Part shown: in pieces, positions 52,788 through 62,373 of the stretch
Position numbering within the stretch: position 1 is the stretch's first letter
Layout: each line of letters starts with the position of its first letter
The notes under the pieces: model-generated
Databases searched by the model: none
Seen by the model: only the letters and a program-made list of their open reading frames with translations
Told to the model about the DNA's origin: nothing
Program-made: the position numbers and the translations under genes
Source: Terriglobia bacterium
GTDB taxonomy: Bacteria > Acidobacteriota > Terriglobia > Terriglobales > Acidobacteriaceae
Direction of reading: 5' to 3'
DNA: 64,000 bases
Assembly (NCBI GenBank): GCA_021325035.1
Contig: JAJPHW010000100.1
Location: 1 to 64,000, forward strand

Positions 52788-54245
52788 CTAAGTTTGCACG
52801 GCAAGCGTCCTTGGGGTGCCTTGCAATTCTGGGCTTACGGGCAGCAAAACTGACATTTTCGTTCCTTTCCCTACTGTGCTTTCAGCAGAAATTGTGCCCC
52901 CGTAGGCTTCCGTCATAGCTTTCACAATAGCCAGACCTAATCCGAAGCCACCTGTGGCGCGGGTGCGAGAAGGGTCGCCACGATAGAAACGTTCAAATAT
53001 GTGCGGCAAGTCTTCAGGCGGAATCCCGGCTCCTTGATCGGAAAAAGCGATTTGCACTTGATTCGCCGCTGGTTGGGATATGGCAATCTCCACCGAGCTG
53101 CCTTCTGCCCCGTAGCGCACAGCGTTCTCCAGCAAATTTGTCCAGATGAGTTGCAGGTCATCGGGATCGGCCCGCAGATGTACCTGCGCGTTGTTGGTCA
53201 AGTGCATTTTTATCTGGCGGGTTTGAGCGAGCGGCTGAAGGCGCTCAATCGCCGCGTCGCACGTTGTGGCCAGCTCGATGACCGGCAGGTCGCGCCGCAA
53301 CGCGCCATGCGCCCATTGCTCCGCGCGCGCTAAACGCAACATCCATTCCAACAATTTCTCCAAACGCTTCATATCATCGAGCGATTCCTCGATGCCCATG
53401 CGGTATTCTTCGGAACTCCGCGGACGATGGAGCAAGGATTGCAGCGTGGATTTCAATACGGCGACTGGAGTTTTCAACTCATGCGTGGCATTGCCCAGAA
53501 ACTCACGTTGCTGTTTGAATGAGCGCTCCAACCTCGCCAGCATCTCTGTCATGGATTCTGTTAATGGGCGCAACTCGGCAATCTGACGAGATGTATCGGG
53601 AAGGTTCATCTTCCAATTGTTGGCAGAAACTTGGCCTGCTTCGCTTGCAAGTTGTTGCAAAGGCAATAGACCTCGCTGGATACCCCACAACGCAAGCGCC
53701 GTCGTCAAGCACATCAAAACCAGGCTCGCGAAGGCGATAAAAATTCCGGCATCCAGCACCTGTTTGTGAACACGATGTAGGGGCGCCGCATACACGACGG
53801 TCAACCATTGCGGCTGGAATGATGCGCCTTCCTCGCGATCGAGGATAGGGACCTCTGAAATTCGCAGGCCATGATAGCGAATACCAGCCCATTTCAAGTC
53901 AAAATGATGCCGCGCCGTGGTATCAACTTGCAGTCCAACCGGCCAGTTGGGAGATTTGACGAGCAATCCAGATTTTTCAGTCCAAACTGCGTATATATCA
54001 GGATGGTCCGGATCAAGGGATGGAGGAACCAGCGAATCATCAAAATAAACATGCCCGCCACTTTCATCGCTGTAACGGACCAATGCAGCGATGCTGGTGG
54101 CGCGGCCCTGAAGGCTGGTATCAAGCGCAGCGATCAAACGCTTGTGGGTATAGAAAACCCCAGTGGATAAGAGCCCAACAGCGAGCAGAGCTTGCGAGAG
54201 AACGAAGATTACGATAAGGCGCCGTTTGATGGAAGGTTGAGGCAT
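52788..54245 (-). CDS. Sensor histidine kinase, OmpR-partner type (CusS/QseC-like)
   Basis: Sensor kinase of 485 aa. The N-terminal span (about residues 9-32) and a second near 170-195 flank a periplasmic domain; a HAMP-like linker leads to HisKA (EFLGNATHELKTPVAVLKST, phospho-acceptor His) and HATPase_c with QGAGIPPEDLPHIFERFYRG and GFGLGLAIVKAMTEAYGGT. ATG at 54245 lies 11 bp after the stop of the response-regulator gene, so the two form an operon. Stimulus not evident. Confidence 0.92.
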   Translation of the reverse strand: MPQPSIKRRLIVIFVLSQALLAVGLLSTGVFYTHKRLIAALDTSLQGRATSIAALVRYSDESGGHVYFDDSLVPPSLDPDHPDIYAVWTEKSGLLVKSPNWPVGLQVDTTARHHFDLKWAGIRYHGLRISEVPILDREEGASFQPQWLTVVYAAPLHRVHKQVLDAGIFIAFASLVLMCLTTALALWGIQRGLLPLQQLASEAGQVSANNWKMNLPDTSRQIAELRPLTESMTEMLARLERSFKQQREFLGNATHELKTPVAVLKSTLQSLLHRPRSSEEYRMGIEESLDDMKRLEKLLEWMLRLARAEQWAHGALRRDLPVIELATTCDAAIERLQPLAQTRQIKMHLTNNAQVHLRADPDDLQLIWTNLLENAVRYGAEGSSVEIAISQPAANQVQIAFSDQGAGIPPEDLPHIFERFYRGDPSRTRATGGFGLGLAIVKAMTEAYGGTISAESTVGKGTKMSVLLPVSPELQGTPRTLAVQT

Positions 54246-54255
54246 GCAGTTGTTC

Positions 54256-54927
54256 TTAATCGTGCAAGATATACCCTTGGCCACGGCTGGTGTGAATCAA
54301 CTGCTTGGAAGAGCCTTCGTTTAACTTCCGGCGCAGACCGGATATATAAACTTCAATCACATTGCTGAATTTTTCCCAGTTGTAATCGTAAAGATGTTCA
54401 AGCAATTCCGTTTTTGACACGACGGCGCGCGGGCGATGAGCCAGGTATTCAAGTACGCGGTATTCCATTGCAGTCAGCGTAATTGCGCGATCTCCGCGTT
54501 TCACGGTGCGATTGACCGTATTTAATTCGAGATCCGCGATGGTTAGCACTGGGGATGGCTGCCCTTTGCCGCGCCGTATGAGTGCTTTCGTGCGGGCCAA
54601 CAATTCGCCCAAATCAAACGGCTTGGTTACGTAGTCGTCCGCACCGGCGTTAAGGAGCGCGACCACAGACTCTTTATCATCCCGGGCGGTGACTACCAGC
54701 ACAGGGGTTTGCTTGCCCAGCGCACGGATCTTCTTCAAGACCTGCATGCCATCCATTTGCGGAAGCATAAGATCCAGGAGCACGACATCATAAGGTTCAT
54801 CCTCCGCTAAGAAGCAACCTTCCTGACCATCGGGAGCAATATCTACCGCGTATCCGGCGCTTTCTCGCAGGCTACGGGCAATATTTTCTGCCAGCCTAGG
54901 CTCGTCTTCAATGATCAGAACACGCAT
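54256..54927 (-). CDS. Response regulator, OmpR/PhoB family
   Basis: Regulator of 223 aa. Receiver residues: acidic pair in IIEDEPRLAENIAR, phospho-acceptor D in VVLLDLMLPQMDGM (about residue 51), and lysine in DYVTKPFDLGE. The winged-helix DNA-binding domain is typical (ITLTAMEYRVLEYLAHRPRA; NVIEVYISGLRRKLNEG). First gene of the pair with the kinase. Target genes cannot be inferred. Confidence 0.95.
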   Translation of the reverse strand: MRVLIIEDEPRLAENIARSLRESAGYAVDIAPDGQEGCFLAEDEPYDVVLLDLMLPQMDGMQVLKKIRALGKQTPVLVVTARDDKESVVALLNAGADDYVTKPFDLGELLARTKALIRRGKGQPSPVLTIADLELNTVNRTVKRGDRAITLTAMEYRVLEYLAHRPRAVVSKTELLEHLYDYNWEKFSNVIEVYISGLRRKLNEGSSKQLIHTSRGQGYILHD

Positions 54928-55053
54928 CAGAATATCCCACGCACCTGCCTAATCATATCTTGAAGGCAAATACTCCCATCAGCTTAGCAATTTGTATATG
55001 AGGGTACGCTTAACGCTTGATTGCCCAATCCTGGCGGATATTGGGAGACAAAG

Positions 55054-55503
55054 CTACATAGTGATCGCAGAAGTTGAGGATGCTGACGTGCCCGGCGTAC
55101 CGGGTTGTGCCGGCGCATATTTCGAAGCACATTTTGCTTGTAATTGTTTGGCATGGAAAACGCCATCGCGTCCAAAACTGCCGTCAGCTAAGGCCTGGGA
55201 ATTATCTTTCAACGTGTCAGGCGGAGCTTCTGTTCCGTTATAAACAACCGGCAAAATTTGGTCTTGCTCCACCAGTACGAACTCGACGTTCAGCCCGGTG
55301 CGCTTAATCGACCCCGGCTGAACATTGCCAGCCACGCGCAACCTCTTGGCGTATGCCGTATTGCCCATGCCATGCAGTTCTTTGATGGTGACGTAGTAGC
55401 TCTTGCTTTGTTGAACCCCGGTATAGGCGAGGTAGGCCAGCGATAAAAGGATTGCAACCGTGGCTCCTCCGAACTGCAAATACTTCTTTGCTTCATTGGA
55501 CAT
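55054..55503 (-). CDS. ccmE: Cytochrome c maturation protein CcmE, Cys-type heme-binding variant
   Basis: Periplasmic heme chaperone of system I, 149 aa. One N-terminal anchor (residues 10-27) is followed by an OB-fold: ELHGMGNTAYAKRLRVAGNV, VEFVLVEQDQILPVVYNGT. The heme-binding motif is C125-A-S-K-Y129 (QAKCASKYAP), that is CxxxY, in place of the usual HxxxY. Cys-type CcmE proteins are known from Desulfovibrio and archaeal Ccm systems. No other ccm gene is in the window, so it is an isolated copy. Confidence 0.88.
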   Translation of the reverse strand: MSNEAKKYLQFGGATVAILLSLAYLAYTGVQQSKSYYVTIKELHGMGNTAYAKRLRVAGNVQPGSIKRTGLNVEFVLVEQDQILPVVYNGTEAPPDTLKDNSQALADGSFGRDGVFHAKQLQAKCASKYAPAQPGTPGTSASSTSAITM

Positions 55504-55621
55504 GGCTTTTTTTGTTCAGATGCGACTAAATCAAACTTTACTCGTGCCAAGGGCAAGGGTCAAGCAGCTATCCGATAGAATAGTAAAGTCTTAATTCTGT
55601 TTCGAGGTCTTTGAATTTTTT

Positions 55622-56182
55622 ATGATTCATCCCTGGCACGACGTTACTCCTGGCCACAAGCTGCCGCAGGAATTCCAGACGGTGGTCGAAATCCCCTTTG
55701 GATCCAGCGTTAAATATGAGTTGGACAAGACCAGCGGTCTTATCAAGCTCGATCGTGTTTTGTATTCCGCTGTGTACTACCCCGCAAACTATGGATTCAT
55801 CCCTCAGACCCTCGCCGAGGACGACGATCCTTTAGACGTGCTTGTGCTCTGTCAGGAAACGGTTGTTCCTTTGACCATCATCAATGCGCGCGCAATCGGG
55901 TTGATGACCATGATTGACGCAGGTAAACAGGACCACAAAATTATTGCCGTTGCTACGGAAGATCCGGAATTCAACAGCTATCACGAGGCTGACGAGATGC
56001 CTGCGCACCGCATGCTCATGCTGCGGCGGTTCTTTCAGGATTACAAACAACTAGAAGGCAAGGCGGTGGAAGTGGATGAAATTCGTCCGGCCAGCGAGGC
56101 ATTTCCGGTGATTTCGGCGGCGCTACATCGTTATAGCGAGCAACGGCGCCGGGGATTTCACGAGCTGGCTTCAAAGCACTAA
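55622..56182 (+). CDS. ppa: Inorganic pyrophosphatase, family I
   Basis: Hydrolyses pyrophosphate to phosphate in the cytoplasm, 186 aa, a bacterial family I length. The metal site signature is [11 protein letters not shown] (about residues 66-76), with [13 protein letters not shown] holding further aspartates and lysines. Ends in a strong terminator hairpin. Divergent from ccmE. Confidence 0.95.
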   Translation: MIHPWHDVTPGHKLPQEFQTVVEIPFGSSVKYELDKTSGLIKLDRVLYSAVYYPANYGFIPQTLAEDDDPLDVLVLCQETVVPLTIINARAIGLMTMIDAGKQDHKIIAVATEDPEFNSYHEADEMPAHRMLMLRRFFQDYKQLEGKAVEVDEIRPASEAFPVISAALHRYSEQRRRGFHELASKH

Positions 56183-56199
56183 TTTTCTCTATTTCAATA

Positions 56200-56232
56200 A
56201 AAATGGCCGCTCCATCTACGAGCGGCCATTTT
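56200..56232. terminator. Bidirectional intrinsic terminator between ppa and M13 peptidase
   Basis: AAAATGGCCGCT (56200-56211) pairs perfectly with AGCGGCCATTTT (56221-56232), a 12-bp stem with a 9-nt loop. The A-tract on one side and T-tract on the other let it work for both convergent genes (ppa and the M13 peptidase gene). Confidence 0.88.
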
Positions 56233-56250
56233 CTTGTAACCGTTATGTGA

Positions 56251-58266
56251 TTACCAGACGCGGCAAGCGTTGGCGCTAACCATCGCATCTCCCGCCTTGC
56301 AGGACCATGCCTTTTCAAACTCAGACATGTTCTGCACTACGCCATCCACACGCCATTTACCCGGTGAATGTGGATCGGTTAGGACGAGCATCCGCGCAAT
56401 TTCCGGACGCTGCTTCATGCACCATACCCGGCCGAAGCCGAGGAAATAGCGCTGTGCCGGAGTATAGCCGTCAATCTTTGCATCGGCTTGGGTTGGCGTC
56501 ATGGTCTCGTTCAACGCTCGAAACGCAATGCGGGCGCCGCCATTGTCGGCTGTGTTTTCGCCGAGAGTCAACTTGCCATTCAGTTTGAGATCGTCCACCG
56601 AGATGAAATTGCTGTATTCGTTGGAGATGCAGCTTGCCCGTTCATCAAACTTCTTGCCATCTTCGGCAGTCCACCAATCGCGCAAGTTGCCTTGTGGATC
56701 GAATTGCCGCCCCTGATCGTCGAAGCCGTGCGTCAATTCGTGCCCAATGACGAGCCCGATTCCGCCGAAGTTCACGGCATCATCCATTTTCTTGTCGAAA
56801 AATGGCGGCTGTAAAATGCCGGCAGGGAAGACAATCTCATTGTTCGACGGGTTGTAATAAGCATTGACCGTGGGCGGCGACATTCCCCACTCTTTCTTGT
56901 CCACCGGCTTGCCAATCTTTGCTATCTGCCGTTTGGATTCAAATTCGTTGGCCCGTTCGAAGTTGCCGAGCAAATCTCCGCGAACAATGGTCAGGGAACT
57001 ATAGTCGCGCCATTGATCAGGGTAGCCAATTTTGTTGGTAATGGCTGCGAGCTTCTTTTGCGCTTCAACCTTCGTGGTGTCGGACATCCAGTCGAGGCTT
57101 TGAATGTCTTCGCCTAAAGATTTTTCCAGCGCAGAGACCATCTTCAGCATGCGGGCTTTGCCGTCAGCCCCGAAAGTGAGTTCAACATAGCGCTGGCCAA
57201 GAGCTTCACCCAAAGCGGTGTCCGTTGCCGCTACGCAGCGCTTCCATCGTGCCTGGATTTCTTTTTGGCCAGTTAACGCCTTGCGGTATTCAAAATTTGC
57301 ATCTACAAAAGGCTTGGACAGCCAGGGCGATGCCACCGTCATGACGTGCAAGCTGGCATATGTCTTGAGTGAATCGAGCGACTCGGATGCCAGAATAGCG
57401 TTTACATCTTTGAAGAAATCCGGATTTGTGACATTCAGGTCAGTAAAGGCCGGCGCACCAATTGCAGTGAAATAGCGATTGAAGGCAAAATCCGGTGCCA
57501 GGGCCACTGTGGCATCGAGGCTCATCTTATGGTCGAGCTTTTTCGGGTCGCGGCGCTCGGTACGGTCCATCGAGGCTTTCGCCAATGCCGTTTCAATACG
57601 AAGGACTGTTTGCGCCGATTCTGCGGCCTGTGCGCCGGATTGACCGTTTAGCTTGAATAACGCGGTCGCGTAATCCACCAAACTCTTGCGCAACTCGAGA
57701 TTATGCGGAGTGTCTTTCAGGTATTGGTCGCGGTCGGGAAGGGTGAGTCCGCTCTGGTCAATTTCGGCAATGTCCATGCTGGCGTTGTGGAGATCAGCAT
57801 CGGCGCCAAAATCGAAAAATGTATTGGTGCCCATGAGGTGGTCGTGGGCGATGACCTCCATCAATCCAGCTTTATCTTTTGCTGCCGCAATGCGGTCAAG
57901 GGCCGGTTTCAAGGGAGCGGCGCCCTTGGCATCTACGGCTTTTTCATCCATGCAGGCGTCGTAGAAGTCGCCAATTTTTTGATCAATGGCGTCGCGGCCT
58001 GGTTTATCGGCGGAAGCTTTTTCAAGAATTCCCTTTAAAATCATGCGGTTTCTTTCGGCCAGTTCGCTGAATGATCCCCAGCGCGACTGGTCGGCAGGAA
58101 TTTCAGTGTTTTTGAGCCAGGTTCCGCAGGCGTATTGGTAGAAGTCGCTACATGGATTTTCACTCTTATCAACTGTGCTGGTGATGGAGTCGTAATTGGT
58201 TGGAGTTTGCGCGGCGCACAATAGCGCCAGCAGAGGTAGGCAGAGCAACAAAAAGTATTTACGCAT
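56251..58266 (-). CDS. M13 family metallopeptidase (PepO/neprilysin-like), exported
   Basis: Zinc endopeptidase of 671 aa with a signal peptide (MRKYFLLLCLPLLALLCAAQ). The N-terminal M13 domain shows PCSDFYQYACGTWLKNTEIP. The active site is HELTH (near residue 507) with downstream ENTADNGG glutamate/aspartate ligands (near 565). ATG at 58266 follows AAGAGGATC; an upstream start would put 35 residues before the signal peptide. It is probably periplasmic and cleaves peptides or small proteins. Separated from thiC by a divergent 157-bp spacer. Confidence 0.93.
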   Translation of the reverse strand: MRKYFLLLCLPLLALLCAAQTPTNYDSITSTVDKSENPCSDFYQYACGTWLKNTEIPADQSRWGSFSELAERNRMILKGILEKASADKPGRDAIDQKIGDFYDACMDEKAVDAKGAAPLKPALDRIAAAKDKAGLMEVIAHDHLMGTNTFFDFGADADLHNASMDIAEIDQSGLTLPDRDQYLKDTPHNLELRKSLVDYATALFKLNGQSGAQAAESAQTVLRIETALAKASMDRTERRDPKKLDHKMSLDATVALAPDFAFNRYFTAIGAPAFTDLNVTNPDFFKDVNAILASESLDSLKTYASLHVMTVASPWLSKPFVDANFEYRKALTGQKEIQARWKRCVAATDTALGEALGQRYVELTFGADGKARMLKMVSALEKSLGEDIQSLDWMSDTTKVEAQKKLAAITNKIGYPDQWRDYSSLTIVRGDLLGNFERANEFESKRQIAKIGKPVDKKEWGMSPPTVNAYYNPSNNEIVFPAGILQPPFFDKKMDDAVNFGGIGLVIGHELTHGFDDQGRQFDPQGNLRDWWTAEDGKKFDERASCISNEYSNFISVDDLKLNGKLTLGENTADNGGARIAFRALNETMTPTQADAKIDGYTPAQRYFLGFGRVWCMKQRPEIARMLVLTDPHSPGKWRVDGVVQNMSEFEKAWSCKAGDAMVSANACRVW

Positions 58267-58384
58267 GAATGATCCTCTTGGTTTTTGGCGAACCCGCGAT
58301 TTTAAGCCGATTTCGCTGGACGAGCAAGCGGCGATGTCAATTAGTACGCGGTTTTCCCGTGTAAAGTTCATAAATTGCGCGGCG

Positions 58385-58390
58385 TATAAT
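58385..58390 (+). promoter_or_regulatory. TATAAT -10-like box before thiC
   Basis: TATAAT lies 33 bases before the thiC ATG (58424). No good -35 hexamer sits 17 bp upstream (TAAAGT at 58362). If used, the leader would be under 30 nt, too short for a THI-box riboswitch. Confidence 0.4.
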
Positions 58391-58405
58391 CGAGTTTCAT
58401 CTTAA

Positions 58406-59896
<1,491 letters not shown>

Positions 59897-59899
59897 TGG

Positions 59900-60547
59900 T
59901 CAACCCTTAAAATCCGCCACGCCGTCCCACACCAACTGCACCGCTATCGCCAGAATCAGGAAGCCGAAGATGCGATTAATTGCGCCCATTGCGCCCGGCC
60001 CCAAACGGCGCTCCAAGGGCGCACCCAACATAAGAAATAAATAGCAAGAAAGCGCGACTGCGGCGATGCCTACGATCATGCCTATATACGCAACCCAGTG
60101 GTCGGCATGCGCGGCCAATCCCATGACCACGCCAATAGCTCCGGGGCCGGAAAGCAGCGGCATCGCGAGCGGAGTAAAGGAAACGTCTTCTTTCGTAGCA
60201 GCTTCGTCACTTTCTGCGGGTGTAATGCGACTGGAGGAAGTCACCATGCCCCAGGCAGTGTTGGCGACGATCAATCCTCCGGCGATTTTCAAAACGGGTA
60301 GGGAAATTCCGAAGAAGCTGAGAACGAAACGTCCGAAAAATAAAAACACCACCAGAATTCCGAAAACATACAAAGAAGTCTTGATGGCGACCCAACTGCG
60401 TTCCCATCGGGTGAGGCGCCCCGTCAATGTGTAGAAAACGGGGATTCCGCCAAAAGGATCGACAATCGGAAAGAGCGCTAAAAATGTCGCGGCCGCAGCC
60501 AAGGGCACGTCATGTAGGAAATGCTCAACTGCGTTGCTGGCAACCAT
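59900..60547 (-). CDS. MarC/UPF0056 family membrane protein
   Basis: Integral membrane protein of 215 aa with about six spans. FLALFPIVDPFGGIPVFYTL is the MarC signature; SGPGAIGVVMGLAAHADHW and MGAINRIFGFLILAIAVQLV complete it. Function of MarC proteins is not established. ATG at 60547 gives a typical family length; the frame stays open to 60706. It ends 3 bp after thiC, convergent. The opposite-strand capsule-like gene starts 110 bp upstream. Confidence 0.85.
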   Translation of the reverse strand: MVASNAVEHFLHDVPLAAAATFLALFPIVDPFGGIPVFYTLTGRLTRWERSWVAIKTSLYVFGILVVFLFFGRFVLSFFGISLPVLKIAGGLIVANTAWGMVTSSSRITPAESDEAATKEDVSFTPLAMPLLSGPGAIGVVMGLAAHADHWVAYIGMIVGIAAVALSCYLFLMLGAPLERRLGPGAMGAINRIFGFLILAIAVQLVWDGVADFKG

Positions 60548-60657
60548 ACGAATTACGGTACTACGCAAAAAGCGTCCGACGCCAGTTCCTAACTCGACAA
60601 TTCGCCGTAAGCTCTGCCGTGGAAGGCCAGTGTAAAATCGCGCCAACGGGGAAATGG

Positions 60658-62373
60658 GTGAGAATTTTACTGCTGCACCCTGACGATTCAGTTCACTCAG
60701 GGCCATGGTCGGGGGAGCGATGGGATCTCGTTATTGATCTTGCCTGGGCAGGCCGCTGCGCTTATGCCGATATTTCACGAAAATTAGGATGCCCCGTTCG
60801 CAGTATTCAGGAGCTTGCTGATCCGAAAGCGCATGCATCCAAGTTGCGGGAAGTGCTTGCCATTGGGAACGGCTGCTTCGTAGATCGTTACGGGATTGAT
60901 TGGTGGGAATTCGCGAATCCTTATCGCTTTCCAATCCTGGACCAGATTCTATTCGTTTCGCAGCTCAACGCGGATTTCCCATCGCATGCCGACATCATTG
61001 CTACAAAACCGCACCTGCTGGTGCGGATTTTGTCTCAGATTCGCTCACAGGAAATTAAAGCGTTTCTGCCCGATCCTCACACCGGCAGTATGTATGCCCT
61101 CAAAAGATATGCCAGGATTTTGCGAACATTCGAGCCGGCGAGTTTACTTCAGATAGCTTTCGATAAATGGGACACGCATTATGCGCTTCGCCGTTGGTTT
61201 GCCAGAGTTGGATCTTCGAACGGATCCAGCAAAGTATTGCAGCCTTCAGCCTATCGCAACGTCACGCGAACACAAGCAGAATTTGCACGCCTATTGCCGC
61301 ACAAAGAATTCCTGTCCGTCGTAACGCGCCGCGATGGCCGGTTGGCAGGCTTACCTCCAAATGTGGAGGTGCGTTCACTCGCGGGATACGCACCTAAATC
61401 AATCTCATCTGGTACCGAGCAAGAGATTCGACAACTGCAGCAGACGTGGACAAAAAGCACATTCATCAAAGACAGCATGGAGTTGCAACTCGCGGAAAAG
61501 TTGGGAGCGTTTAAGAACTTCCCACAATTTCTGGAATCCGGTTTGCGGGTTCGTGATGCCTGGTGGGCAGTTTTAGAAAAAGAGCGGATCAGTGCGGTGC
61601 TATCTGCTGATGAAAACAATCCTTTTACGCGGATGCCGATCTCTCTCGCGCGTCAAAGGAACATTCCGACGGTTTATGTGGAACACGGCGCCCTGAATTT
61701 CAATCTTGGTTTTCGCGAACCATGTTCACATCGCTATTTAGCCCATGGCGAAATGCTCAAAGATTACTGGTTGCGATGGTGCCATCTTCCGGAAAAGAAA
61801 ATTACATTAGGCGCAAACGTGCCCGAGCAAAGTCCTGAGCCTGTCAAAACACAGCGCGATCTTATTGTGTTTTTTTCCTCTGAGTATGAATCAGCAGCAG
61901 GCCGGATACAGGATTTCTATCGGGAGGCTTTGCCGCGGTTATGCGCGTTGGCACAAAAATATGAGCGCAAAGTCGTCGTCAAGCTGCATCCTTTCGAAAG
62001 CATGTCGGCCCGGCGGCAGCTGATAAAAGAGACACTTTCAAGTGCTCAACTGGAATATCTTGATATTCGCGGCGGCCCGCTTACAAATGATTTACTGGAT
62101 GATACGTGGGTAGCGTTAACCGTTGAGTCCAGCGCAGCAGTCGAATGTGCCATGGCCGGCATTCCCGTATTTTTATGCAATTGGTTTGACGCCTCGTGGT
62201 GGGGGTATTGTGAGCAATTTATCCGTTTTTCGGTGGCCCAAGCATTAAACTCACCGGACGAAATTGCGGGTATTCCGAATCGAATGCCGAGTCGGGAAAA
62301 GATGCTCGCAGTTAGGCAAATGCTCGCGACTCCCATGACTTCTCAACAATTCGAAGCAACTCTAAGACTTTAA
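60658..62373 (+). CDS. Capsule-synthesis/CDP-glycerol transferase-like GT-B protein, function unknown
   Basis: Protein of 571 aa starting at GTG 60658 after GGGGAAAT. The C-terminal half resembles GT-B capsule enzymes: KVVVKLHPFESMSARRQL (KLHP motif) and VALTVESSAAVECAMAGIPV, which match the donor-site ESS motif of Kdo/CDP-glycerol-type transferases. The N-terminal half (LLLHPDDSVHSGPW) has no family I recognise. It is outside the main glycan locus and stands alone, next to MarC. Cytoplasmic. Start upstream at 60427 would overlap marC on the other strand for 120 bp and is rejected. Confidence 0.6.
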   Translation: MRILLLHPDDSVHSGPWSGERWDLVIDLAWAGRCAYADISRKLGCPVRSIQELADPKAHASKLREVLAIGNGCFVDRYGIDWWEFANPYRFPILDQILFVSQLNADFPSHADIIATKPHLLVRILSQIRSQEIKAFLPDPHTGSMYALKRYARILRTFEPASLLQIAFDKWDTHYALRRWFARVGSSNGSSKVLQPSAYRNVTRTQAEFARLLPHKEFLSVVTRRDGRLAGLPPNVEVRSLAGYAPKSISSGTEQEIRQLQQTWTKSTFIKDSMELQLAEKLGAFKNFPQFLESGLRVRDAWWAVLEKERISAVLSADENNPFTRMPISLARQRNIPTVYVEHGALNFNLGFREPCSHRYLAHGEMLKDYWLRWCHLPEKKITLGANVPEQSPEPVKTQRDLIVFFSSEYESAAGRIQDFYREALPRLCALAQKYERKVVVKLHPFESMSARRQLIKETLSSAQLEYLDIRGGPLTNDLLDDTWVALTVESSAAVECAMAGIPVFLCNWFDASWWGYCEQFIRFSVAQALNSPDEIAGIPNRMPSREKMLAVRQMLATPMTSQQFEATLRL

